Position numbers and translations under genes: made by a program
In this document: piece by piece, positions 46,151-57,450 of the stretch
Position numbering within the stretch: the stretch's first letter is position 1
How the letters are laid out: every line of letters starts with the position of its first letter
Origin: Rhypophila decipiens
Lineage: Eukaryota > Ascomycota > Sordariomycetes > Sordariales > Naviculisporaceae
Length of the DNA: 64,000 nt
Direction of reading: 5' to 3'
NCBI GenBank assembly: GCA_033297075.1
Contig: MU858248.1
Location: 1-64,000 of the forward strand
Notes under the pieces: model-generated
The model's database searches: none
What the model was told of the DNA's origin: nothing
What the model saw: the letters and a program-made list of their open reading frames with translations, nothing else

Positions 46151-47732
46151 TCCAATCTCCTTGGCGGTGTAAACCATAACAAGGAGGTGGATGATGTTGC
46201 CCGACGACTGGAGGAAGGCCAGGGTTCCCGGGGGGCTTGCGGTGAGGATCATGTTCGCGATACTTCGGACAGGAATGGAAATACCCTACGCCACCGCCGC
46301 CCCGATGATGAGGCGAGGCAAGGCAACGAGGATCGAGGCGAAAGGGATATACCGATGTATGAAGCCGCCGATCTGGGGCTCAGCGCCGCGTCGTTGGCGG
46401 GCAACTTGGCTGGCGTATTTTAGATGCCTGCTGACACCATTTCCCGTTTACATGGCATGTCTTTAGAGTTAGACCTATACCGAGGCTCGAGCCACACCGA
46501 AATGGAAGGTGGTATATGAGGAAGCCCAATTGGACATACACCTTTCGAATATATTAAACATAAGTTCGGATGCTCCACCTGTTTGCTCACGTACCAAATG
46601 TGGTCATGCCTCTTTCTCATGAGTCAGCCGTGAAAGCCATTCACCGCTCAAGACCCGGCTCTTTAGTCCACGGCCTGCTAACCTGAACAAATCTGTGAAT
46701 TCCTCCAAGCGTCCGGACACCCATAGGCACATTATTCCGCGCAAGGGTGCACATATATTCCCATGCATGTAAGAACATCCTTATTGGTACGGGTTATTCT
46801 GCCGCGGAACACCCTGTCAACCCGCCAGACTAAGAACATGACCTTCTTTTCCCCCCCGTGATCCCCAGCCCAATGCCGCTCCCCATCATTCTCAACTGGG
46901 AAAGCAAATACGTATTCCCAACAAAGTATCACAATACGCTAGATTATAAATTTCGAAACTTTGTGTGTATGACCGCGAGCACATAATCAGTATTGCCGTC
47001 GATGTCTGGTTGTAATATCATCATAACTCGCCCCCAGCAATTCCCAGCTTGATTCTGCACCAAGGGATACTCCCTAGCATTTCATAGCTGACAGATGATC
47101 AGGTATAAATGTGTCTAGTGTCCTGACGCGTATGTCTTAAGACGAAAGAAGGCATGGGAGGACTGTCCGGGGCTGGAAGACAATCATGCCAAGTTCATGG
47201 TTGCTGGGCCTTCACGTATCAATGCCTCCACCTAAGATATTTGAAGACTGTCATTCACACCAGGCGGTCCAGATGGCTGAACTGGTTAGACGAGGATCCG
47301 GTCACAGACTTTTTTTGAATCTTCTTGTCACAAACACTGACCGAGGGGATACATAAAATCAAACCACCAAAAATAATAAATTAGAACTCGTACAATAATA
47401 ACACATGCTCTAATCAATCCACCCACACCAAACACCACCGTGTTGCACGTGCACGTGAGAACACCCTCCAGTCCGGCCAACAAGCACCCCACACATCCAT
47501 CAAACTTGAGTAGACAGCGTCGACAACTGGCTGTTGGCAACCATCCAGACAATAGCCTATGGGATGGTGCCATTAGCCTCATGTTGCACGAGCACCAGAC
47601 AAACCACCACTTTAACTCCATACTCATCCCTGTTGGCCAAACCGGAAAAGATGTTCCTTTATAGTCTGCTCCCAGCCCCCTCTGCCAGCATTGGGCAAGA
47701 AGCGCCTCTTGACGGCATTCTGGAAGAAGTGC
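46151..47732. other. Gene-poor interval
   Basis: 1.6 kb. On the minus strand, 46150-46430 reads as a membrane-protein-like fragment (RYIPFASILVALPRLIIGAAVA, then a stop, then NMILTASPPGTLAFLQSS), probably another relic. The rest shows nothing I can support. Confidence 0.4.
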
Positions 47733-47880
47733 TCAAAGAGCCCGACTTCCCTGTGCCCGAGTTGTAATTTGTAGAAAACGCTTCGGGCGAGAAGCGTTTC
47801 TTGACGGCATTCTGGAAGAAGTGATGAGAGAGCTCCACCTCTTCCAGAATGCCCGAGTTGTAATTTGTAGAGGAAGCTTT
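47700..47880. repeat. Imperfect ~95-bp tandem repeat with an internal hairpin
   Basis: GACGGCATTCTGGAAGAAGTG recurs at about 47711 and 47803, and GAGTTGTAATTTGTAGA at about 47759 and 47855, so the period is 92-96 bp. Between 47805 and 47853 an 18-bp stem (GGCATTCTGGAAGAAGTG with its complement, one mismatch) closes a 12-nt loop. Confidence 0.75.
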
Positions 47881-48712
47881 GGGCGCCGGGCCCCTTTGGA
47901 ATGCGGGTTCAAGCGAAATGTTTGTGGAACAGGATTTCCAACGGGGAGAACCGTCCTTGGGCTCTTAGGGTTAGGATTAGGGTTAGGTGCAAACGTCGTC
48001 CGAGATTGATTGCGCGGCCATGCGAGCCTTGCATATAGACGAGGAGTGTGAGGTAGATATCCCACCAGTTCCTTGACGTCCTCGACTCGGGTCGCAACTG
48101 CCGGATGGCATGTCGTCGCCATTGGATCGTATGGGTTGCCAGCGGCTTGCCAGTCGACGTCTCCGTTACTATCGTCGACTCCATCGTGTGCCAGCTCCCC
48201 GGCTTCAGCATCGCCTTTGACGTGCTCTGTCATCGAATGAGTGGGGTATTCGGCGAACCGGTCTATCATTCTTCTGAGAACCTTGCACACAATCTCATAA
48301 CTGTCGAACAAAACGTTAGCAACAAATCAGAAATTGGGAAACGGGGAAGACGGAGCTCACTCTTTCAGATTTTGATTGTCTTGAAGAAAGAGAGACTGCC
48401 GGTCGTTGTTCTCCAGTTTTGTCTGTGAATGGAGGGTCAGTTGGGAGTTGTCCGACGATAAGGGTAAAGGTGCTTACTTCTAAAGGAGACAAGAACAAGA
48501 GCAACCAGCTGAGACAGATGTCCACACTTGCAATTTCTGCACGCGGTCCAAAGGGGGTTTTGGCCTTTGGAGGGCCGGGACCATTGCTGTTTGGGAATAA
48601 TGCTAGTCGATGTTGGTTGAGCAAGGGCGACAGGGCTGAGGGACATGAGAGCAACGAACCTGTGATAATCGACCATGGTAATAATAGAGCTCGAGCGAGC
48701 AGTGGAAACCAT
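47733..48712 (-). CDS. Hypothetical protein, tentative four-exon model
   Basis: Proposed exons are 48660-48712, 48478-48586, 48361-48422 and 47733-48300, with phases 2, 0 and 2, giving 263 aa. Introns 2 and 3 are convincing (GTAAGC...CACAG; GTGAGC...GCTAACG...GACAG); intron 1 uses a weak GTTCGT donor. The core reads KLENNDRQSLFLQDNQNLKD then YEIVCKVLRRMIDRFAEYPTH, a helical, partly coiled-coil-like segment, then an acidic region. The C terminus runs through telomere-like DNA (encoding an NPNPNP run) and the 95-bp repeat, so the last 80 residues are repeat-derived and probably not conserved. No family recognised. Confidence 0.4.
47965..47987 (+). repeat. Short interstitial telomere-like repeat
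   Basis: TTAGGG, TTAGGA, TTAGGG and a partial TTAGG follow each other. Fungal telomeres are usually (TTAGGG)n. At fewer than four units inside a coding-like frame it is an internal remnant, not a chromosome end. Confidence 0.8.
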
Positions 48713-51700
48713 TTGGTTGATGAAGAATGACTCTCCGACCGAGCGTGAATTTATGGGGGAGAATTTGGTGGACGAGTTGCAAGATTGCAAGCGGCAACGA
48801 CACGATGTCGAGGACGTTTGATCTCGGAAGTTCGAGGCGCTGGATAAATGTTTTATGGACGTGAGAGTGCGATGCGCCGATGATAGTTGGAGTGATGGAG
48901 AGAGACGACAAAGGAGAAGAAGGTCTTTATGGATTGAGCCTTCTTCGTGAGAGTCTGAATTCGGTTCCTCCTGCCAACTCCCCGTTCTCTCCTTCTTTCT
49001 TTTCCTCAGGCGTTCAGTCGCAAACCAGTTCTTTCTACTGGAAGGGGATTTTCAACCTCCTCGTTCATAACACAGGTCAATTCAACATTGCCTGTCCTCA
49101 GTTCCCAAGCATGTACATAGCACGGGTTGTACACGGGTCTGTCGAGGTGGCTCCAGTCCCCGGGGATTGTCTTTCAAGTCAATTGCACATCTGACTTGCT
49201 TGGGCGCCCACGGAGGCATATTATGAATCTTTCGCCACCTGTGGGCCAACTCCCACTTGACGGCGGCGTCAACTGGTATTACACTGTCTCCAGATTAGGC
49301 GCAACTTTTTCCTTTTTTTTCACTTTGATCACCGCTTTTGTGGTGACATTGAGAAGAAAGCTGGTCGGTGTGGTGTTTGGTTTGGTCGTTTGGAGCTTAG
49401 GCCGAGGTCGACTTTGGGAATATCGAAAAGGGTTGGGGGACGACCGTAGTTATTTTATTCGACGTGCTCCCAATATCAGCCATTCGGCTTTTGTAGGAGT
49501 TGGTTGATTTTCGTGTCCTAGCTTTTCGCGCGCTGGGAAATTGAACGCGACCAGATTTGTCGGGATACACAGTCACATCGCCCCAGTTGCCTCGTCGACG
49601 AGACAGCTGTGAAATTTCTTTCATTGATTCCTCGTGAGCTTCGATTGGACATGTCTTTATTTTCATTTGAATTTGCTTGAATACCTCGAGTATTGAGCAA
49701 AGTGGGCCAAATTTACCGAAGCCGGGTCGCGCATAACGCATTGAAGGTCTGATATCGTGTTCGCGATCTTGCCCTGCTCAGACCCTAAGGGCAACGCTCA
49801 CCAAGAAATGCCAACCCTCTTTGATCCGAGCAATGACATTCACAGCAGCAAGGAAACATTCATTCAATCCTCACTCAACCTCTATCCCCGACTTTCGCAA
49901 TTTTCCGCGCCCTGAATTTATCATGCTGGAGGAATGATAGCGAAGGAGTCGTGTTTGCGCACATCCAGGACCCCAAACACGATCAACCACTGATTGTTAT
50001 CAGGCGCGTAGGACGACGATATCCTGAAGTTGTCTACTTCATTTGCCACTTAGAGGCATTTGCATTCGGCTCCTTACAGCCTTACCAGCCATGCAGCCCG
50101 GTGCCGCCAGCGGCCAACCTGGCGTCGGATACAGATATCTGATCGATGAAGACGGAGCACGGGAGCTCCCAGATAGAGAAAGAGCCATGGTTAACTAGTA
50201 AAGCATGCTAAATAATAACCTCACCTCTTTCGGATACGCCGGCGAAGAACATGCCGGATCCCATCAGCCAAGATGCAAAGAACTCAACAGGTACCATCCG
50301 TTTTACGCGACCTCTCCGATTTGGCCGCGCCTACGACTCTGCCAATACCCGTCCGACAATGGTGCTATCTGCCCTCGCGCTTTTGATCCACCCACCAGCG
50401 AGGCTTTTTCCAAGCAACATCGCGCAGTTCATGCCCGAGGACAACGAGTATACGGGCGATGGCCCCCTACCTGTGGATGGGACAATAATTAGATGGCTAG
50501 GTGCCGTGTCCTCCATTCTTCCTGCTGTTTCTAACACTTTCATGTCTCAGAGACCATTTGGTTTCCTTGGTCGCACACGAACCCATCTTCGCCCGAAAAG
50601 CCGAAGGTACTCTCGCATACGATGGTCATGGGTCCCAAATACGCCGCGAGGATTACGAAAACCACAGTCTTGCCAAGTCAAGTACGCTTGTCGATAACCA
50701 CGCTGAGCAGTCGCAACATCTGAATCTATATCACGTTTGTCGACAGCGATCAAGCAAGATTACTGGCAGGATGATAATGTTACCTCTTGACGCTCTGTGG
50801 GTTTTCAGGCGAATGATGGCGCACAAGAGTGAGAGGCCAAGGAGACGCCTGCTTGCGAAGAAGCGTGGCTGTGTGGCTGGATCCAACGCTCGCAAGGCTC
50901 TACTCAGGTTTCAGGACTACAACCCTTTCGGTGACCTAGAGACAATTTCGATAATATCTTGGACTGGGAGGCTGTCCATATCAGTTTCGTCGTTCGGGTC
51001 CACAGTTCTCATGTGTTATTGAGGAAATCTTCTTTTAATCGTGGGTGCGTTTGATTCCATGAAAATCACCCAAATTTCCAGTCTGGAGCAGTTACCTACC
51101 TAACCTTGATTCGCACCTGCTCATTCTTACATGAACATCGGCACGGACGGTTGAAAAGAGTATCGGCCAGCCGGTTTTCCATCCGTCGTCAGCAGCACAA
51201 GCACCTGGAGATATCTGATAATATCAAGTACCCGCCTATCTACTGAAGAATACGTGTCATGCATCACAACATATGCGACATACCATCTCGGTCTTGATGA
51301 TTTTCTTATCGTTAATGCGATGTTGGGCAATATCACGCGCTCGAATCCTCCAACAAAGGGAGCCAGCAATAGTGCCCTCAGCCTTGCGGGCCTCCCATGC
51401 CGTCTCCAATTCAACCAATTTACGACGATAGCGATACAAAAGCGGCCTCTCGTCAAACCGCAAGTTCTTGCATCATGATATCTTCATGTCGCCATGACGT
51501 CCAAGAAAATCAGCCGCATCTGCATCGCCACGTCGTCGACGCACGCTCGGAGACTTTCGTGCCAAGTGATTGGGTGGGGGCCATGCGCTAATCCAAACAA
51601 GGCCGTGCTAAACCCGATCGGCATATGCCGGTTTTGCATGAAACCAAAGCACATGACGTAACCGGCCGACCGCAGCACACCGACTCTGCCTGCTGCCATG

Positions 51701-51914
51701 ACATGACCGACCACACTCCTCTTCTCCTTCCAAGAAACACCAAGCAACACCAAGAAATCTTCCTAGAACGCAGAACTTCCCTCGATCACCTCCTCATTAT
51801 TTATTTCCACCGCCAAGTCTAAATACCATAGCACACGAGCAATCTATCATCACAAAAGTCCGATATCTCCGAAACTCCGAACCCCCGAACCCCCGAATCT
51901 CAGCAGAAATCAAG
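48713..51914. other. 3.2-kb interval without a supported gene
   Basis: Overlapping ORFs of 60-170 codons exist at 50251-51022 on the plus strand and 51127-51753 on the minus strand. One minus stretch (about 51280-51478) reads FDERPLLYRYRRKLVELETAW up to a GTATGT donor and could be an exon of a decayed gene. I could not build a continuous model. Confidence 0.45.
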
Positions 51915-52268
51915 ATGTCGCCCGTCGAGAACCCCAAGCCGATCCAAGATCGCGCCGTCCTGGCACAACACTCGACTGACATGCAAAACGTTCCTCTCGA
52001 AGAAGTTTCCCTCCAAACAAGGCAGCCCGCTGCTGCGCGCGGCATGGGTACGTTCACTTCCCCGTCGGCCAACCCAGCTATTCAGAGAGTTGAAAATAAG
52101 GGCGAAAGAGAACGAGATGCTAACCCCTTCACAGACGCGCAAAAGCCCCACGACGAGAGCGACGACACGAGCCTCGGTCTTCGCGGCGGCGACCGCGGTG
52201 GGTGTTGTCCTGGACGGTTCTGCTTCTGTATTCCGTGCCCGCTGCCCTGCGATTTCTGTATCATTTGA
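51915..52268 (+). CDS. Small CYSTM-like cysteine-rich tail protein
   Basis: Two exons, 51915-52047 and 52135-52268, phase 1, giving 88 aa. The 87-bp intron has a GTACGT donor, a GCTAACC branch and a TTCACAG acceptor. The first 60 residues are polar and likely disordered (MSPVENPKPIQDRAVLAQHS). The end, GGCCPGRFCFCIPCPLPCDF, has six to seven Cys in a short hydrophobic run, as in fungal and plant CYSTM tail-anchored stress proteins. It probably inserts in or is palmitoylated onto a membrane. The family is taxonomically wide but little studied; a role in stress tolerance is inference. Confidence 0.75.
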   Translation: MSPVENPKPIQDRAVLAQHSTDMQNVPLEEVSLQTRQPAAARGMGTFTSPSANPAIQRVENKGERERDANPFTDAQKPHDESDDTSLGLRGGDRGGCCPGRFCFCIPCPLPCDFCII

Positions 52269-53145
52269 GGAGCGCTATAACATAACAAGGCGATGTGGAA
52301 AGGAGGTGATGGGTTTTGCCTGTCTTATATACACTGTGGGCGGGGTCACGAAGGTATAAGGGGTAGGATAACATTGATCCGGGACAATAGATGGCCGGCT
52401 GATGACGACTAATGAACATTTGCTTTTCCGTTGGGCTCTTTAGTTTAGTTTAAGCTGCGAAAGTAATATTTCGAGCTATCGCTTATTTCTGCCTTTGTCT
52501 TGGTGCGGCGACTTTCATGTCGTCCGGATTCCCTCCGGAAATCATCTTGACGTGTGATTACAGATGAATAAATCGTCCAGACCCGCACAGATTGCAAGAC
52601 TTGAACCGAAGCATTCTTTCCTTCACATATTATATCACCTCGCTGGCGCCGAGAAGGTTACGATCATGTCCCCGCTTGGACCTTTCTTAGTTACTAATGG
52701 AATAAATGGCCCCCGAGCTGACACTATGTGCAAATATAACGGGGCAATTACAGGTCAAGGGATGTCGGCTTTCTGTACCCAAAGTTCATGTGAGCATTAT
52801 CGGTAAACACGTGTTGTTCCCACAAGGCACAGCTGAGAGATAGGCACAAGATCACCACCTGAAACATATCACTGGAACGGTAGATTGTTCAAATCCTGGC
52901 CAGATTGTATTTTAAACTATTCCAACGAGTGTGTCATGAAGTGAATAAAAAGTAGGGTTAACGAAGGAGATGCCTTGAGTTTCTTTTGCAGCATCATCTG
53001 GTCTCCTACATTGAGAAGGTGGTGGTACTAGAAGCTGGCCGTCGTGGGCTTTGTTAGTCTTGCATTTCTTGTCAACGGCCGGAAGATGTTTAAGGACTAA
53101 CCCGGCGTGGTTCGCTCCAAGGCGATGCTTGGGAAAGCGATCGAC
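52269..53145. other. Intergenic region
   Basis: About 880 bp with no supported gene or repeat; it contains the 3' ends of two convergent small genes. Confidence 0.4.
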
Positions 53146-53486
53146 TTAGACATACACGCAGCCAGTGCCACGCGAACCGCAGACGGACTATCATGGAAAC
53201 TTGTGTCAGTCTCTGCAGCCATGTAAAAAGAAAAGAAAAGAGTCAAAATCAAGATAGGGATGGGACGTACGCGACGGCCGGCGGGGCAGGCCCAGAGGTC
53301 GCAGGGGGAGGCTTGGCCGCCGCACTGGCAGGGGAAGCCTTGCTGGATGATGTTGCCACCGGCGCAGGCGGGGTGGATTGAGCCGCAGTTCTGGCGAGTC
53401 TCAAGCTGGGAATCCGAATTCTCTGCGGGGATCACGGTGGCCGAAACGCCGAGGGCCAGGAGGGAGAGGACGGTGGTGAACTGCAT
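53146..53486 (-). CDS. Small secreted protein with eight cysteines
   Basis: Two exons, 53271-53486 and 53146-53187, phase 0, giving 85 aa. The 83-bp intron has GTACGT, a GACTGAC branch and ATGATAG. A signal peptide (MQFTTVLSLLALGVSATV) and a short propeptide-like stretch ending near QLETR are followed by the Cys domain. It holds NCGSIHPACAGGN, FPCQCGGQ, SPCDLWACPAGRR and, from exon 2, SVCGSRGTGCVYV. C..GGN, CxC.GQ, CDLWxCP and CG...GCV recur in small secreted ascomycete proteins as I recall them. Splicing matters: reading through the intron would lose the last two Cys. Function is unknown; such proteins are often effector candidates or wall-associated. Confidence 0.8.
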
Positions 53487-56400
53487 TTTGAAAGGATGAA
53501 GGCTTGCTTGGTGCTGAGCTAGTGCTGGCGTGTGGTTTTGAGAGGTGCTGCTTGTTACTGCTGCTTGGGGATAGAAGAGACAAAAGATAATTTCGTGAGG
53601 GATGTTAGCTGGTTTATATAAACCCCGAGAGGCCACTTGTGGCAAACAAGTCATCCTCGTCCTCGGATCGCTTCTCGGTATTCGGATACGCCTGGAGGCA
53701 AATACCCAAGGCTAATTCGACATGTTCCTAAGCCTAGTCAGCGCTTCGGAATCAACGGCGTTGTGAAATTGTGACCGCAGACACCGTTCTGCCCGCAAGA
53801 CTCCAAGGCCCACAAAGCTCTCGGCCAAGGGGCCCAATCACGGCTCGGGCTTCTTATTGCCCGTATTCCCCGGAATCTCTCGATCAGTTAATTAACTAGC
53901 AATATAATGAGAAGTCACCCAGCCGTCTCTCCCTGGTTTATCGTCAGAGTCGTACAAACTGTAATACTCTGAAGATCTTCAAGCCGAGGTGGCCAATGAA
54001 GAGCACAAGAGGAGATTAAAAAGGGGCTTTTGCGAATAGTGACATTGTTGAGCAGGTTTCAAAGATACTTTTCTTTCTGAGAAGAGAAGGATAAAGCCAG
54101 GCCCGCGCTTCACCGCGTCGTCGACACGTCGAAGGATTACTTTCAACATCCCGTGGTGGAACCTGTAAGCTGAGAAATAGAAGTCATACTAGAAAGTTAC
54201 GTAAACGTAATCATAAATTGAAAATCACTGCCTCTTCTCGACATAATTGCCAATTGCTGCCTCTTACTGACATAATTTGCAAATTGCTGTCCAGTACCGA
54301 CGTAGCGCGGCTGTCCCGTGCCAAGGGGTCCCAAGTCCGTTTCCTATTATCCGCATCCGAACGGACGGATCCTACGCAATGTTAATATATACCGCTCGGC
54401 ACTGTTGGATCCAGCCTTACTAGGGCCGTCTCGGCTCGCCGTTGGATGACATGAGCTCGGTAATGACGGCCTCGGGGATAAGGACGGCTTCGGGTGTTGC
54501 TTGATGACTATTTGGAAAAAGAAAAAGTTAGAGCAACAGTGGCGTTGGAAACCGAAGTCAGGACAAAGTTTGAGAAAGATACTGACATGTCACCGCCGAA
54601 TGGTTCGGGTGTTGGATCACGGCTAAACAGACCACTACGCCGTACCCGGGCTTGGGTTCGTTTACCATACTCGCACATCAAATTATAGTACACTACGCAA
54701 GCCGCGCGTCATACGCATTTGGTATCCCGGGCATCCTTCGGTCTCAAAACTGACCGTGTATGGAGAGTAGTGCGGGTGCCAACACTTACCGGGAATCGGC
54801 AGATCGCCGTGATCTCCAACTCGGCTATGTGGTGATGTCAAGGAAGTCTTTCTCTTGGCCCCGAACGGAAGGTAAACCATACATTCCTCATCCTACTCTA
54901 CCATAAAACTCGCCAGCACGATCATGTAGATTTAATGAGTCTTTTTTGACTACAAGAGCCAGCAACTCAAAGTCTCTCCCAAAACGGGAAAGCTTACATG
55001 AGAATGGAACTACAGTAATATGTCCAGTGAATCTAATATATTAAATTTATAATTTAAGCTGGGCTTTTGTTGCGGGTCAGGGGCTGCAAAGGCCTTGTTG
55101 TAATTAACACTACTAAAAGGTGGAACGCTGACTTGCTTGGCCAAGTCAATTACAGCCCTAACAGGCTGCTTAATATCGCCAACGTAGTATTTACTTCAAT
55201 AAGGGTAATATAATGCGCCTGCGATATACAAAGAGGTAAGATTATGACGTGAGATGTGGAAAGGTTTAGAACTCCCTCTCACTGGCAATTCGTGGCTCAT
55301 GCAAGATCGATAAAGTACCCGACCGCACTTGGCGAAGAGGCAGTGTTTATACCGAATCATGTGTGTGTACACTATATCCTGAACTTTTAGCATTTTAGCT
55401 GTGAATGAACCCAGAACTACTCAAGTGATCGCCCGGCTAGGTACCACTGAACATATCAAGTGGGGACCTCTCTCCATCATGCAATGCTCTAAGCATGATT
55501 TTCTCGATCCGTTGCTGGTCCGCCTTTACCATTATCTCGTGCCAGGCTTTGCTAACTATGGGAGGACTCGGAATATTGCATCAGTGAATCAGGCAGGTGA
55601 CATGTCCAAGCAGCGGTCTCTCTTCTGGGACAAGTCATAAAAGGTGTGGCATTGTGTCGACCAGCATCTGGTTATGTTGTGCTACCCTATTCTCCGAGCG
55701 TCGTACAAACAATGGTCGCATCGGAATTTCCTGCTCCATTCTTCGGAAATCCCGGGCAAAACTTCTGTCTCTTAGCTGTGGATATTGTCCTGCAATGTCT
55801 GGTGTGGTACGAGAACAAACTGGTACCGTGACGTTGTGAAATAATTCCATGGATCGTTCCCCAAAGCGGTAGCCACTACCAGTAGATGCTTCCAGCCAAA
55901 GAACCCGTTCTAAGCAAACAGTCTTTCAGACTCTTAGCTTGGATATTGCAACATATTATGATGGATCGCAACATCATCATCTCATTCCATCTTGCTCAAG
56001 CCTTCTACCCGTACTTTGCTTTATTACAATGTTAATTAGAAAATTGAAGCTCCCACGGGGAACTAATTATCGGATCAAAGCCAACATTAATTCCATGAAT
56101 ATCATATCATGGCTGGCAGTTTATACTCAATACTTGTAACTTGACCATACTGTTGACCACATACTACAGTATCTTCACTTATTATACATGATGAGACTGT
56201 ACTATCATCCATTTGCCAAAATATCACAGCTTCTAGACAGCTCGAGTGATAAAGTTGGAGGATATACCACTCCTTTGTGCAGCCGCACCGCAGTATCTTC
56301 GAATCTCGCAAGACTCCTAATTAGTAGCACCGATCTGCTCTAGGGTGTTTAGGGGTACGCAGAGTAGCTTGGCGGATAGAAGAATCACCCAATACAAGAG

Positions 56401-56535
56401 AGATACAACAATACTTCTCGAGGCGTTTTCAAAGCAAAGGAAACGGATTTATTATTCGCCTTTTCTGGAATACTTACGTTATGTCCAATCCCTATCCCGA
56501 GGAATGTTATCTAGTGTACGCTAGCGGCTCGATGA
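53487..56535. other. 3-kb gene-poor, AT-rich interval
   Basis: No supported gene. It holds a small tandem repeat at 54228-54305 (two units of 29-30 bp beginning CTGCCTCTT and a partial third). Short ORFs show no family resemblance. Confidence 0.5.
54228..54305. repeat. ~30-bp tandem repeat, 2.6 units
   Basis: Units 54228-54256 and 54257-54286 share CTGCCTCTT...GACATAATT.GC.AATTG; a diverged partial copy follows. Confidence 0.65.
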
Positions 56536-57450
56536 TTATGGTCTCGGGATCGTGTCGGTGTAAGGCCTGCCGTCTGCTGCCGTCGCGTTGGCCGCTGCCG
56601 CCGTCGCTTCCGGCGCGCGTGCCGGTCGCGTGGTATTGAACCAGTGACCCCCCCCCCCCCCCCGAGAGTACAAGGTTCTCGACCGTTGCCATAAACCGGA
56701 GATGCTTTTTCTGCTCTTGGAAGAGCCGCCGAATTTATTCCCAAGGAAGTCTAGGACCTTTCGAGTCACTTGCTTTGAGGCAGATGCCTCCCCGGTATCC
56801 TCTGACTTCTCGCCCTTGGGATGTGAGAGTACCACGACCACAATATTTGTGCTAAGTTGCTGATTCGCCGAGAGATCGGTTTGCATAAAGGTTCCCATAA
56901 GCCTTGCAAAAGGTAGTGTCGGTGGTATCGAAACCAACGGCCCACTGGAATTCTAGTACTCGGCAAGCATGTAGTCCATGGAGCCGTGGCCTCGAAGGAC
57001 CAATCAAGTTCTCGGGCCGTATATGGTAGGTGCTGGTACCATGCCGACTCGTTGTTGACCCGATTGGTCATCGATGCATCTCTAACTAAAGAGATCTTGA
57101 GGGCTTCTACTGAATGCTGGTTTCGCTGATAGATCGGGAGTGTTGTACTGCGGCCGCTTCCGCCGCCGTCGCCACTTCTACCGCGTCCACTCGTTCTTTC
57201 GGTGGTCCCACGGACTTGAAGCAAGATTGCCCTCCGTCGTGACTCGTGATATCCTTCAACCATACCATTTGTAGGTAAAGCCGATGGGTTGGATTCGCTG
57301 GATGTTCGAGGGGTCGGAGGGCAAACTGGTGGCTGTCCCAAAATCTATGGGCGTCAAATACACATCCAGTGGTGTCGCAGCAGACGTATACACAGCCGGT
57401 GGTGTCGCAGCAGACATATACACACCCAGTGGTATCGCAGCAGACAACTG
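56536..57450 (-). pseudogene. Decayed gene with 30-bp coding repeat and a frameshift
   Basis: Coding-like segments on the minus strand change frame. Around 57256-57447 one frame encodes three decapeptides of the form MSAATPP.VY; 56940-57250 encodes a Gly/Arg-rich stretch and ESAWYQHLPYTARELDWSF; 56536-56937 in another frame continues with LVSIPPTLPFARLMGTFMQ and QVTRKVLDFLGNKFGG. No splice pair joins the last two near 56945. A run of 16 C lies at 56648-56663 within the tail. I do not recognise the family. Confidence 0.35.
57361..57450. repeat. Three 30-bp tandem repeats
   Basis: Units 57361-57390, 57391-57420 and 57421-57450 share CAGTGGTGTCGCAGCAGAC with few differences. The period is a multiple of three, so it stays open in several frames. 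Confidence 0.9.

Noticed and set aside
47965..47987. Chromosome end suggested by TTAGGG units
   Set aside because: Fewer than four units, flanked by ordinary sequence on both sides, so not a telomere.
50251..51022. Overlapping plus-strand ORFs of 148 and 173 codons
   Set aside because: Both are coding-like only in short patches, no splice pair joins them and no motif is recognisable.
51280..51478. Minus-strand exon-like stretch with a GTATGT donor
   Set aside because: Some resemblance to helical DUF6594-type N-terminal segments, but upstream and downstream exons could not be found.
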